A stretch of 64,000 bases of DNA. It comes from Planoprotostelium fungivorum (lineage: Eukaryota; Evosea; Variosea; Cavosteliida; Cavosteliaceae). The position numbers were made by a program, and so were the translations under genes. The DNA lies in NCBI GenBank assembly GCA_003024175.1, contig MDYQ01000078.1, positions 154,203 to 218,202 on the forward strand, read 5' to 3'. Below the pieces are notes generated by a model. It did not search any database. It was not told the DNA's origin and worked only from the letters and a program-made list of their open reading frames with translations. Positions 1-11,758 of this stretch are shown piece by piece (within the stretch, counting starts at the first letter, position 1; each line of letters starts with the position of its first letter).

Positions 1-552
1 ATGTGTCGGGGAGTCTCTGATGGAGTAGGGGAAACGAGCTGGGATTCTGTGGTGAAGGGTTGCTGCAGCTCGGTCAATCTACAATAGTGTAGACGAAGCA
101 TGGCTGCCCTACCTGGGAGGAGCCACCTGAGGTGAACGACCGAAGAAAGGGATGACCATAGACGATGAGAGTTTGGCTCTACCCGAAGTACCATCATTAT
201 TTCTGATGGGTATGCGTGGTGATATGGCGAGCGATGCCTGGTAGGAATCTGGAATCTCATCGGGCTGCTCGCTGGCCACTCGGAGGAATGGTAGACCACC
301 GGAATGGGTTGCAGACAACTTGCGAGGTTTCTCTTTGCTTGAGGGTTCGACAAAGTTCATGAGAGAGGAGGACTTGGATATCTGCCTTTCTTGAAGGTCA
401 TCCTGGTCGAAGTCAGATACCAAATGTGCGAACATTGTATGAGAATGAGGGACTCTTACCACAGTGATGACGGTATCGATATCTTTCTTGTTGGAGGGTC
501 TGAGACGACCGAGAAACGAGAAAAGACCGCTAGTTTCGATTTCTTCACGCAT
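1..552 (-). CDS. Unknown protein, N-terminal part (runs off left edge)
   Basis: I do not recognise this protein. The ATG is at 552. The first exon encodes about 30 residues including GLFSFLGRLRP and ends near IDTVIT. A likely intron (GTAAGAG to GACCAG) then leads into a serine-rich, low-complexity stretch (QISKSSSLMNF, SSKEKPRKLSAT). The frame meets a TAG at 109-111, but a canonical donor lies just before it and a TTGTAG acceptor near 76-81. After that the frame stays open to base 1, so the gene probably continues to the left. No domain, signal peptide or membrane segment is visible. Composition and intron style match the neighbours. Confidence 0.5.
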
Positions 553-1051
553 GTTTGTCTGTAAACCTTCTCAAGGTCAGTCAAGCACGCTCCTCTATCT
601 CAATTCACCTTCTAAAAGCAATGTGTTCTGTATGGATGATGCTTATCAGTTTGAACCACGCTGCCAGTATTCTAGTTCTGACGGATATATGTTCTCTAAA
701 ATACAAGGTGTGTTGGGTGATGTGGTCCACTTGTGCGGCCTGTTGCCGTGATGCCTTCTTACAAACCTGAAACTTCATTCAACAGATTACGGATGATTTT
801 CTACAGACAGCGGGATATTTATCATCAACCGCCATTCCGCTCCCTATCCATTCCCGCGATGAAACCAGGCCATCACTGTGCCCTCTTCCCATACACCTAC
901 ACTACCTCTACTGTATGTCTATACATCCTATTCTTCATTATATCACGCTCACTTGATAGAACACAATGAACCACGATGAATTGCATATAAAGCTCTATTA
1001 AATTTCATATCACGGCGTGTCACACTGCAGTACAACTGACAGCGGCAACAT
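553..1051. other. Intergenic: promoter of the left gene and 3' region of kinesin
   Basis: Both flanking genes are on the minus strand. The stretch holds only short ORFs that do not resemble proteins. It should contain the kinesin 3' UTR and the promoter of the gene that starts at 552. I see no RNA gene or repeat here. Confidence 0.5.
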
Positions 1052-4000
1052 CTACAGGTGCTGGCCGGCGGGCCTCTGCGGCACTGCCCTTCGTGGCTGC
1101 GCCGGGGCTTTCGTGGGCGTTCTGCTCGGCGCTCTCGTTGGGATTCTCTTCGTACCACAAGTGGGGACCGGTGGCTATAGAGGATGAGTCATCATGATGT
1201 CGGTGTCGTGAGATCACCTTGCGTGCGGGGAGAGATATCGTCTTATCGGCTGCTGTGGTGACGCTGGGTGTCACGCGGTTGGGTACAGAAGGGGCCAGAG
1301 GTCGCTTGACTTCTAAAGTCACCGTTGCAGCCGGTGGAAGTAGAGATGGAGGTTGTTCCGCTTTTCTCTTCAGAGCTGGAAATAGAATGAGACGAGACAT
1401 CAGAAGAGATGACTCACATGATGATAGACAGGTGGTGCTGCTGAGGGGGGTGAGAGACGAAGACAGGAAGGCGGCCGATGGACATCTCGGCTCGTCTGGG
1501 CTGTCTTGTTGAATGGGAGAGCAGAAGCGAACCGATTTCGATCTCTTTGGAAGTTCGAGTGTAGAGGTGAGGTCACTGATGACATGTCAGATGAGATGCA
1601 GATGACAACGTCGCATGGGCTCACTTGTAGACTTCGAAGGCATTACGAATGGGGCTCTGTGGCTTGGTCTGGGCTAATTCGAGCGCCTGACGCGTCTGTG
1701 TCGTTCAGACCTTCATCCATAATCACGTCTTCACACCTCTCTCTCCTTCTTCAAGGTGGTCACGTAGTTCTCTTCCAATATCTTGGCCTTCTCTTCAGAA
1801 CTCTGCAATCGGATCCTCAACTGTTCGTTCTCCGAATCTCTGTTCTTCAGCTCTTCCTGCAGCCTCTTGATCTGTGACCACTCGTCAGCTCTGCCATCGA
1901 GGATGAACGGTTGTCACCTCGTCTCTACCCTTGAGCCCCAGGTCGATGTGTTGCTTGGCCGCTCCCTCTACGTTACGAATGCGAGAGCCGAAGCCAAGAG
2001 ATCCGATCGTTTCCTTTTCTGAAATCGAAGACGGTGCGATCTATCATCGCGATCAGATCATCATCATCGCACGGTGCATCATGTCATCGCGATCATCATC
2101 TTCTCACCTGAAGTAACATGAGAGTCTTCGAATCTCCCCCGAGAGAATCAGACAAGAGCCAAGTCAACTTGGAATTGCGGTAAGGAATGTGCGAGTTCTT
2201 CGCGATGAGAGCCGACACGACGTCGCCCAAGGCAGAGAGGGACTTGTTGATGTGCTGTGCTTCCTTCATGCGGTCGCCGACGGCACCCGATCGGCTCAAA
2301 CGTTCGGAGCTGAGGAGGTGAGTGAGGATCTACAGAGTTGTAGATGGAGAATATTCTTTACCCTGCGAGATCGATGAGGGTGAGCTTGGCAATGGTGGCC
2401 GGCGCTTCGGTGAACGGTTCATTGATGACGGTGATCTGTAGGAGGGAGTGGGATCTGTTAGAGTGAGAATTTGGCTCGTTGTAGACGAACTCACCGGCTG
2501 GAGTGTTCGTTACAGTCCGTGGCACTCATCGCACGATTGCGCTGACCTACACGAAGGGCTGATAGGACCTGTCAGATGTGTCAGATCGTGGCATTTCAAT
2601 GAAACTCTATCACCTCGTCGACGTTTTCTACGGTCAGGGCCTTCAGTTCGGGTACGTAAACGCCTTCAGCGCTCGTCTTTATGGTCAACCTGTTATCGAT
2701 GAGTTTTCTGTGATTTTCCGATGACTTCTCACTTCTTGTCGCTGGTAGTGAGAAGGTCTCTCACTGTCTCGTTGTAGATCTCCATCATCGAGATGCTGAC
2801 TGTGTATTTCGAGTACCTCGATCTCTCTCCGATCCACTCGAACAATTTCTGCACGCCGTTCAAAATTCAAATCTCCGCGCTTTCTCACCTGCACCGCCCT
2901 GATGTTGACACCCCTATCATTTTCTGGACCCTCCATGGTGTACGTCTTTCCTGCACCTGTGGCACCGTAGGCAAAGATGCAAACGTTGTAACCATCCATC
3001 ACAGAGCGCACGAGAGGCTCCACCTCTGCAAACACCGCGGCTGAAGAGAGATTCAATATCGAGCGTTGTAGACGGACGACATCTCACCTTGATCGGCCGA
3101 CGGATCGAATACGCGATCGAATTCGAAGCGTTTCTTACCGTAAACGAGCAGGTTAGTGTTACCGGGTATGCACTCGGTTAGATCCTCTGAGACGTCCCTC
3201 TCTTGAGAAGCCATGGGACGCACTCGACAGAAGACTCTGACGTTGCCTGGACGTTTCAGAATGGAGAGGGCAAGTTGTCTCACCCTTCAGCTCCAAGAGT
3301 TGGTTGTACAATTTCTTCCTCAGTTTGCTCTCTTCGATGAATTGTTCTGTGATGTCCTGGTACAAGTCAGCGGATCTTTTCGCCGTTCGTGTGGATCGGT
3401 GCCCACCTTGATCTTCGCGTAATTCTCTTGGTTGACCTCTTCGGTGATGATGAGACGCATCTCTTCCTGTCTGGTCTGGGCGATTTCTAGCTCAGCTCGG
3501 GCCGCTGCGACTTCTTCTTCCAACTTCTGAATCTTCTGGAGGCTCTCCGTGAGCGAATTCTCCCTTATGCATCATCAGAAGATGGTCATTTTCATCATTC
3601 GATCTCACTTGGCATCGAGCTGAACTCGAAGCTCGTTGGTGAGCGATCTCCTCTTGGTATCTGCGTCAGAGACTCTCTCCACCTCCAGCGTCTTGAGGAG
3701 AGACCTGCTGTTTCTCTCCATCTCATTTTGGGTCTGATTGAGGTCGAAGAGGGTCGACGTTCGTCTACGCTTGAGGCTGGCATCGGCCGCAACAACGGGA
3801 ACCTTTTGGGCCAATTCATCGGCTTTCTAAAGGGAGGTCAGAGAGGCATTTTGTAGCCGTTTCACCTTGAATTCCACCTTGTAGTGCTCGATCTTGGCCT
3901 GTCTCTTCAATTCGTTCTGTTGCAGTTCCTTCAGTCGGTTTTCAATGACAACCTTTTCCGATTCTTCTTGCATATGTTGTCCGAGAAGGCGTTCCAGCTG

Positions 4001-4431
4001 AGAGGAGACTTTATCGAGAAATTCTTGTTGAACTTGGAAGATCTAATCAGTGTCAGAGGAATGCATGAATCACATTTTCTCACATCTTGGATGACCTGGA
4101 AAGATCTGGGTGTCTGAGCTTGAGAGGTATTGACATCTACTGATGGCGTCTTGGGTGTTCTCACACCTCGAGGTGTGGTCTCGGTATCGAGAACACGAGC
4201 AATTGGACGAGCGGGGCTGATATCCATGTTATCATTGTTGCTCTTGCTCTTTTGATCCCATGCTTTGACCAGACTCTGAGCTTTGAGGATGGTCCTCTGA
4301 ATGGGGGATGCAGGAGTGCCCATTTCAGTAAGGACTAATGACTTGACCGGCGTCCTGAAATCGATCTGCATGGGAGAAGACATCGAAACCTCTTCCTCTT
4401 TGCGGTTGGGGGTGCATGGCGCCTCCTCCAT
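1052..4431 (-). CDS. Kinesin-14 family, C-terminal motor
   Basis: Minus-end-type microtubule motor. The N-terminal 130 or so residues carry many S/T-P sites ([17 protein letters not shown]), suggesting Cdk control. A coiled-coil stalk covers roughly 3320-4030. The motor is at the C-terminal end, which is the kinesin-14 arrangement: start motif [11 protein letters not shown] near 3240, P-loop YGATGAGKT near 2960, microtubule-contact segment [13 protein letters not shown] near 2780, switch I NEHSSRSH split by an intron near 2490, switch II LIDLAGSE near 2370, then [13 protein letters not shown] and IPYRNSKLT. The usual YGQTGSGKT reads YGATGAGKT. After LMLL the usual VSP loop is short or lies in an exon I could not place. 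A basic proline-rich tail ends at TAG 1052-1054. I chose ATG 4431 and not the in-frame ATG at 4560, because an E2F-type site lies between them. Confidence 0.9.
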
Positions 4432-4470
4432 CGCTCGCGTTGATTTAAAATTGAAAATGTTCGAACCGCC

Positions 4471-4486
4471 TTTTTGGCGGGAAAAC
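4471..4486. promoter_or_regulatory. E2F/DP-type site upstream of kinesin-14
   Basis: TTTTTGGCGGGAAAAC matches the E2F consensus TTTSGCGS with flanking A/T. It sits about 40-55 nt upstream of the chosen kinesin ATG (4431). E2F control of a mitotic motor would make sense in the cell cycle. The site is seen; its function is inferred. Confidence 0.55.
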
Positions 4487-4638
4487 GGACTTTTTTTTGG
4501 CGAAAGATGAGCACGTTGAGGCAGCAAAATTCGATCATCTGGATTTGAAAGTCGATTCATGTAAAACGAAGATTATTCGAAGGCTTGTGTGGTTATACAG
4601 GGCCGGTCATGGCTGTGTGCAGATCTATTGGCTTTGGC

Positions 4639-4643
4639 AAAAA
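4639..4643 (-). terminator. RNA polymerase III oligo-T terminator
   Basis: Five T residues on the minus strand lie two bases past the tRNA 3' end, the usual Pol III stop signal. Confidence 0.75.
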
Positions 4644-4644
4644 C

Positions 4645-4716
4645 AGGGCCCACCCGGGATTGAACCGGGGACCTGCCGGACTGCAGCCGGATGCTCTACC
4701 ACTGAGCTATGGACCC
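4645..4716 (-). tRNA. tRNA-Cys (anticodon GCA)
   Basis: The minus strand folds as a cloverleaf: 7-bp acceptor stem GGGTCCA/TGGGCCC, D arm GCTCAGTGGTAGAGC, anticodon loop CTGCAGT (anticodon GCA), and T arm CCCGG-TTCAATC-CCGGG. The discriminator base is U, as expected for Cys. There is no intron and CCA is not encoded. The first anticodon-stem pair is a T/C mismatch; the other stems are intact. A-box and B-box promoter sequences are internal. Confidence 0.95.
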
Positions 4717-5487
4717 GGGATGTTTGCTCGTCCTTATATATCAATGAACAATTATTAACAGCTAAAGATCCTCTAATTTATTCTCATTAGAACTTAGAAT
4801 ACTCGTTGACTATCTTGCTGTCTAATAGACTGTCGCAGCCTCAGACAAAGGGTGAGCTCATCCTTCCCATCTTCTGTTCCGATCAGCGTATCCCTGGATT
4901 ACTCACTTTCTTCAGCTTCTTACAACTCTCAACGTCTTCTTATCCATTAATCGCTCACGGAAGAGGTGCAGTCTGTACGCTCGTGTTGTTAAAAGTTGCA
5001 TTCTATCGTGCGGCCCAAGTGATTAATAAAACTTTTTTAAAAAAGGGCGTTAAGAAGACGAGCATCCATGGTGCTTTTGCGTATTTATCGTACCGCGTGC
5101 TAAAGAAAGGTAAATATTCGCATGGCCGCACAATACGATTGTCAGTTTTATGCGCCAGCAACAGTTCAGCAAAATGCGTATCTCCACACCATGACGATAA
5201 AAAGAAGCGATGGCGTCGGCGGTTGGTTTAACGCCTTACAATTCTCTGGGAATGTATGAAGTAACCGATTGACATTGCGCTTCAATCACCGAATGCAGGC
5301 AAGGTCGATCAATCTTTTTACATATCAAATAACATTATGGGATATATCTCATGTATAAAATGCATGGTACCACGCTGCTGTCAATTCTTCGTATGAATGC
5401 ATCGCAGTAAGACAAGAGGCACTGCGACAATCTACGTCAAACTTGAACTTTTTCGCAACGATGATCAACAGAGGAGGGGCAAGATTC
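4717..5487. other. Intergenic, no supported gene
   Basis: A 141-codon ORF at 4806-5231 has no domain, no intron signals and atypical composition, so I do not call it. The stretch is AT-richer than its neighbours. Confidence 0.5.
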
Positions 5488-5860
5488 AAGGGTGGTGGCT
5501 AAGAGGCAGGAATTATACGCAACATTTTCTAAATCGCATTTTGGTCTCTTAACACTATGGGATGATGCATTATGCTCTGAAAGTACTCTATGTGCTGTTG
5601 GATTGATTTTTTGAAAAGTTTTTTGGTACTCTTGGTGATGATTTTCACAAAAAGCTAAACAGCAGAAGCGATTTAGCTCTGATACTGGGAGTGCTTAAGC
5701 GATATCGCTCCGCAGAGGAATCAGATGATCCATACACTATGCACTTATGGTCACAGATTGATCCCATAGTTGTTGGTAAAGCTAAAGCGATTTAGCTGAA
5801 ATGATGAACGCGATTTAGCCCAATGTTGCGTATAAACCCTGCCTCTTAGCCACCACCCCC
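5488..5860. mobile_element. MITE with about 50-bp terminal inverted repeats and 8-bp TSD
   Basis: The left end (5490 onward, GGGTGGTGGCTAAGAGGCAG, then TTATACGCAACATT and CTAAATCGC) recurs as its reverse complement at the right end (5811-5859), with only a few mismatches over about 50 bp. The 373-bp element is flanked on both sides by CAAGATTC (5480-5487 and 5861-5868), an 8-bp target-site duplication. It has no coding capacity. Inside are several copies of GCGATTTAGC in both orientations. An 8-bp duplication suggests the hAT group, but P-type elements also make 8 bp, so the superfamily is a guess. Confidence 0.85.
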
Positions 5861-6038
5861 CAAGATTCTATTCTTTACTATTCTATGCATTCAATTAGAG
5901 ACGATCACTCCTATGCGAAGGATGCAGGTTCGGACATGTACTGAGCGATTCGAGAAGAAAGTCCATAAACATCCGCTTCGTCACAAGCAAATGAAGCGAT
6001 ATGTCCATCATATAGAGAGAAAGAAAGAGAAGCAAGTT

Positions 6039-9000
6039 TTATTCTTCTTCCTCTTCTTCCATTTCCCCTGCCTGGGCCGTCTCTAGATGCCTCACCGTCC
6101 ACCCCGGAAAGTTCTTCGAATAGTGAGCCTCCTGCAGGGCCGCCACCTCCTCCGGGCTGGCATCTACCCCATTCAGTCCATCTACAACGAGATATCCCAT
6201 CTAAAAATAGCTCCCTACCTCCGGGCAGTTGTAGATCGCGGTCCGACCCAAATATGACGAGAGACCCCTCCCTCCTCAGATACTTCTCGGAAACTTCCAC
6301 CAAGTCCTCCTTATCCGTCTCGAATATTTGGTCCCTCCTCTTCTGCCTCATGTCTAACGTCATGTTGTGCAGCCATTCAGACAGACCCTTCTGTGAGGGA
6401 GGTGTGGGCCTGTCTAAACTTCCAAACAGGCTCAACTTCATCTCCTTTACGAGGGACTCGCTGCACTTTTCGCTGGAGGCAAAGTCGGCAACCTTGTCGA
6501 ATGTGTCGAGTGTTCTCTTTGTGTTGGGGTCACGGTAAGAGTAGAAGGACCACACTCCTGTGCCGCTGTTGGCGCCAGAGCCGTATGCACCTCCCTTCTC
6601 CCTGATTTCCGCGTGGAGCGGATTCTGCGACAGCGTTGTAGACAGCAACTGGAATCATAAATCTTCCCGCCAATTTTAACAATTTGAACTCACGGCCAAT
6701 TTGACATAATCGGGGGAGCTCCATTCTACCGTAGGAATCGATTTCGTCACGTAATTCACAGAGCCAGGAACGAGGAAGAAGGTCTTCTCCGCTTGAAACG
6801 TCTCCGTGGGGTCCTGATCTCACGTTCAATTCGAATCGGAAGAGGTTAGACTCACGCCGATGTTGCTGTTGTCCGTTCTCTTCTTCGGCAGAGTATCGAT
6901 GAGAGAGAGGAGGGATCTGAATCAAATGAATTCCATTGGATTTTTAGAATAGAATTAATTATTGAAATTCATTTGCTTACCTCTTCACGGCAGGGAAAGA
7001 TTTTTCTTCTCCGGTGACCAAGATCTTTTGGATCGGACGATTCAATAATATCTTACCGATCCTCTGTTCTATCTTTAGAACGTCTCGTTGTAGTGCCACT
7101 CACCTCCAGCTTCTCGACTAATCCTTGTACGTCGTCTTCCTGGGCTAAATTCTGCAAGAAAGAAACCTGTCGAACGTCAATCTACAAATCTCCTTCTTGG
7201 TTCGTTGTAGATCGTTTCACCTGAGTGAAACCTCCGAATATCTCCGATAATCTGGCAGATCTGTGTACAGATGCAGATCCGTAGGTCCTTCCAAAGACAT
7301 GTCCATCACCCACGAGTGCCTCCTGCATCTCCGTCGCTCTCTGTCTCCAAGTCAATCTTCCGTATTCTTCCGAAATTTCCGTGACATTTCACCTGGTTGA
7401 GTAAGGTGGTGAGGAGTTGCGTTTCGTTCAAGCGTGGGCCCGTCAGCAGCTCTTTCAGTAGATCAAACATTTTTTCAATGTTCCTCTCCAGGCAGGAAGA
7501 AGTGAAGAGGAGATGTCCCGTACACTTTTTCAGGTTGTCATGGTCCATTTCGTGACTGGAAGGGGTCGGCAGGTTGTAGATGGATGGACTCACTTGATGC
7601 TGACGCTGATACCACCGGTGTACAGTTCGGATTGCGAGGAGAATTCGCGGAAATTCATTCCCTTCGTTCCCAGTTGGGTCATGATCTACGACGCGTCAGG
7701 ATCCATTTGAACGGGAATAATATGGCGGGAAACCTCATACGTACCGACACGAACATGGGTAGGTAGGGTAATAACTCAGTGTCCAAGTTGGGAATTGAGA
7801 TGAGAGATCGATAGAAGACCAGTCCATTCGTCGGTTGATTGTTCCAAAAGATTCCATTCTCTACCCTCTCCTCCATTTCCTTCCCGAGTCAGTTCCCGCC
7901 AAAATGTCGACGTCGACACCTTCTGCAGCTCGTAATCCTTGATGAGTGTCCTCGGAACATCCTGGTCCACGTGCAGAGTGGGGAGGCAGCTGACCTGTCG
8001 TCGCATCAGATTGAAACGGATGACGTAAACTGACGTCATCATTCTTCTTTGATTCTTGGTGCTCTCTCAAGGTCTTGTACTGTTGGATGATTTCCTTCTT
8101 CTCTGACTCGCTCAGTTTCTTCTGAATTTCGTCCAATTTCTTCCTCTCTCGGTCGGCCTTCTGAGCTGCGTGTGTGGGATCTACAACGCGAGATGAGAAA
8201 TATTGAAAATTGATTTCGAACACAGAGAAGGCGACACGATGGATCATCGATGATGTGATCGTGATCGATGATGTGATCGATGATGTACGATATGTCAATA
8301 TTGATGAAGTCAAGAGTGATCATCACCTGGGTTCATGATGATGGTGAGTTTGTGTGGATTGTTGATAAGATACTTTTCAATCAAACTCTCAAAGTAAGGC
8401 CCCTCTGCCAATTTCTTCCTCAGATCGGAGATGTACTGAAATTTCTCTCAGTTCTCCGTCACATCTCTCGACTCACCTTGTCGACACGCAAGAAGTCGAC
8501 AACGTCACTATCGTGCACCCAAGCAGAAGAGATACCATTCAATATAGACATTCCGTACTTCGTCGTCACCTGGTCGCCGTCAGTATCGTCGCGAGATTTC
8601 CACGAAATCTCTCACATTCTTCTGGGAAAGTTCGATCTGGTGGATGACGGACTCGATTCTCTTCTTGTCTAGACCTTCGTCTACAACGCGCCTGAGTGTA
8701 TCATCTATGATCTGCCTGACGCGTTCCACGTCCCCTTCCTCAATGTCCTGCAAGCCGATACCGAAGGAGGCTTCCCTGTGAAATTTCAACGAAATTTCAT
8801 TTCGTACGTATGTTACGTACTTGCCGTAGGGGCTGTAGCCTGTTCCCGGGCAGTAGTCAGAGCCGATGTTGGGCTCGATGAGAGATTTGAAGAAGGGAGA
8901 ATTTGGACCGTCTGTCAACAGAGTGGATAGAATGTGAAGGGAGTTGACTTCCATGGCATCCTGTTAGGGTGAGAAAATGGCGGGAAGATTTTGGCGGGAG

Positions 9001-10613
9001 AATTTTGGCGGGAAACGCTCACGTCGAGGGGGTTGGCCAGAACGGTGACCAAGACTTTCGTCTGCTTCTTCGGGTTGATCACCACTGTTCCCATCAGTAC
9101 GACATCTCCATTATCCGTCATGATATCATACGATCGACTCACTAGCAGATGGTGGACCCGTGATCCTGACAACTCGCGGAGAATTCCATCTTTCTTCCGA
9201 TCTTACGCTCGTGTTGGGGTCGATCTTGTCGAATCTAAATTTAGATCAGACGATGATATCGTTACGACAAAGGAAGACGTCTCACCTGGACAAGACACCC
9301 TCGTCGATCTTCTGAAGGTGTTCGGATAACGGTAAGTCACCTGCGTCTCAAATGAATGGTTGGTCCGATCTACAACGCGATACGTACCGTAAGTGTAGAA
9401 ACGACTGTTGGAAGGGTGATAATGCCTCGCGTGAAATTCTTTCAAGTTTTCGTAGGTTAGATCCGGAATATTGAGAGGATCACCACCGGAATTAAACTTG
9501 TACGTCTCAGAGGTGGGGAACAGATGTTCGTCCACTGTGTAATGGAAGACGTTACTAGGCTCCGACTGAACGATTCAGAATGGAGAGGCAAATGAAACTC
9601 ACCAGGACACCCTTCATCTCGTTGTAGACGACACCTTGGTAGACCAGTGGACTGTTGGAGTCTGTCCAAGTCAGTGGGTTCGAATCGTTGAGACGGTAGC
9701 GTTGTAGATGACTCACCCTCGGCCTCTTTGAATTCGAAGCGGTGTCCTTCCTGCAAGAAATCTACGAAATATCAGAGAAATTGTGAAATATTTGTGTGGC
9801 TCACCCAAGTGTCTCAAGCGGGGGAAGAAGGTTGCATCCAGGTAGACAGACAGCAAGTTGTTGTAATCCTTCTTGTTTTGAGTTGAGAAGGGATAGCTCG
9901 TGTGATCGGATGCTGCGTTCCCGATCAGCCATCACATCCTCATGCTTCACGTCATCCCGTTGAGCTGTAACGTTGTAGATGAGACTCACCCGTCCATGCG
10001 TTCATGAAAGTGTTGACACTTCTCTTGATCATGTTGAAGAAAGGATCACGCACTGGATATTTTTCGGAGCCACACAGAGTCGTATGTTCTAAGATGTGGG
10101 CCACTCCCGTGGAATCTTTTGGAATCGTCTTGAATACGACACTGGCATGTGATCAATCGGGGATGATTTGATTATGATTCGAACCTGAAGACATTGTTCG
10201 TATCAGCACAGTCTACGTGCAGATGTTCTGCACCCGTTTTTTTGTGTTCGAGTCGAATGATGGTGGAGTTCTTCTCTGGAAGGGGTTCTATCTGTTACGC
10301 GAGTGAGAATGGAAGTGAAAACGAGGCGTCGCACCTTCTTCACTTGATAGCCATGAACCACATCTCCCACTTTTCCAGTGAACCGAGGTCGAGCTGAATG
10401 ATACATCAGAAACGATAAGGACAATCAATAACACGAACATTCTCCTCGGTTGACCTCGCCTGAGAAACCCGAAGTGGCTGGTATGGCAAACTTCGCTCCT
10501 GTCGTTGAGAAAGAACGGTCCATCCCACGATTCGATCTGGCGATGGTAGATAGACTTAATGGAGAAGACACGTTCTGTGCATTGTGCTTGATGAGCCGTG
10601 CAGCTCTCAGCAT
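6039..10613 (-). CDS. PITRM1: Mitochondrial presequence protease, M16C metalloprotease (PreP/PITRM1)
   Basis: Degrades cleaved targeting peptides in the mitochondrial matrix. The start at 10613 gives a basic amphipathic leader ([13 protein letters not shown]), a mitochondrial presequence. The inverted zinc site HxxEH is seen as [11 protein letters not shown] near 10100, followed by [19 protein letters not shown]. Other family landmarks in order: [31 protein letters not shown] near 9610, [12 protein letters not shown] near 9400, [14 protein letters not shown] near 7840, and [20 protein letters not shown] near 6600 (the second-half R/Y region). The C-terminus ends in a run of glutamates at TAA 6039-6041. 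There are twenty or more introns of about 40 nt. Several carry E2F-like GGCGGGAA words or the TCTACAACG nonamer. Confidence 0.93.
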
Positions 10614-10830
10614 GATTGATCGAGTGTGATTGTGATGTGATGTGATCGTGACACTATCTACAACTCGTATCCGTCACGAAATCAGAATTGTCTAACACAC
10701 AACTCTTTATTACAATTACGATCCACTCATAGAGTACAGTCTTCAGCTCCTCATCGTCACCGTGACTTCACATCCTTCCACTTTCCGCTGCGTCCTGGTC
10801 TGCATCAGCCTCATGCCGTTCTATAAATCT

Positions 10831-11154
10831 TCACCTCGCTCTTCGATTCTGGAACCAGATCTGAATGTGTCGTTGGCACGTGTGAAACCTTCTGGCGATC
10901 TGCTCTCTCTCCTCTAGAGTGGGATACGGCGTACGCAGGTACAGATTGGACAGCTCCTCCTTCTGTCTTGCGGAGAAAGACTTTCGTGGGGTCTTCTTGA
11001 CTTCTGCAAAGAGTCAGAGATGCTATCGTCCTCTATATCCACCTTTTCGGCTGTTTAGGGTTGTGGGGTGGTGATCGTAGAAGAAGATCCGAGCGATGGA
11101 CACTTCCTTGGTGCATGACCACTCGACGGGGTTGATCAGTGATGAGATATCCAT
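10831..11154 (-). CDS. Very small homeodomain protein
   Basis: Two exons give about 94 residues. Exon 1 starts MDISSLINPVEW at ATG 11154 and encodes 37 residues. A 39-nt intron (GTGGATATAG to TTTGCAG) joins it in frame to exon 2, which is almost entirely a homeodomain. Counting back from W48, the hallmark residues fall in register without gaps: R5, F8, L16, Y20, Y25, then W48-F49-Q50-N51 and R53 in IQIWFQNRRAR. The stop follows R55, so the domain is at the extreme C-terminus and a few residues short. Q50 suggests a TAAT-type DNA target. The protein should be a nuclear DNA-binding regulator. A polyA signal (AATAAA on the minus strand) lies near 10710. The longer ORF in another frame over exon 1 (11033-11221) is rejected. 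Confidence 0.8.
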
Positions 11155-11758
11155 CGGTTGTGTGTGAAGTAGGATTGGACTGAATGAATCGCTCCACGTT
11201 CATCCTATTTCGACATTTCAAATCGTGACGCCATCTGATCCTGTCAGAGGTCGCCCAGACGACCTACCACGACCTCTCAGCGACCGCAGTTTACCTCTAA
11301 ATTTGTCATAGTCCACATTTTGGAGGATTCTACTTAGCACCGCTTGACATCGCGTTTTGATAGAGAGCCCCGAAAATGTCAAGGATCGAAATGGTTCCAT
11401 TGCATTTGTGATCGAATGAGGTGAGAATCGGTTCCGAGATTATGGATTAAGTAGAAACGGTGGGTTTCAGTCGATTTCTAATCGTGCAAGGTGGGCTTCT
11501 CATCCACGGATTGTCAATCGTGAGCCAGTGGGAATCAATCACGCCAAATGATTTTCGGTTAAGGTGTCGAATTAATAGAACGACTGGGAATGATATGTGA
11601 CCATACAAAGTGAGCGTATCGTTCTGAGTAAAAGTAAAGAGGCCATGTCGTAATTTGATCATTTCCCTCCAAAACGAAAGGGTGGCCAGATTCACGTGGT
11701 TATTCACAGTCGCCGTCTCCTCTTACTTATTTATTACAGTGTGGACCTCTGGACGGAT
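11155..11758. other. Intergenic with polyA signal of the receptor kinase
   Basis: AATAAA on the minus strand at 11730-11735 serves the kinase gene ending at 11759. An 86-codon minus ORF at 11447-11707 has no support. The rest should be the homeobox promoter. Confidence 0.5.

Noticed and set aside
4806-5231. 141-codon plus-strand ORF between the tRNA and the MITE
   Set aside because: No domain, no splice context and a composition unlike neighbouring genes; likely chance in AT-rich intergenic DNA.
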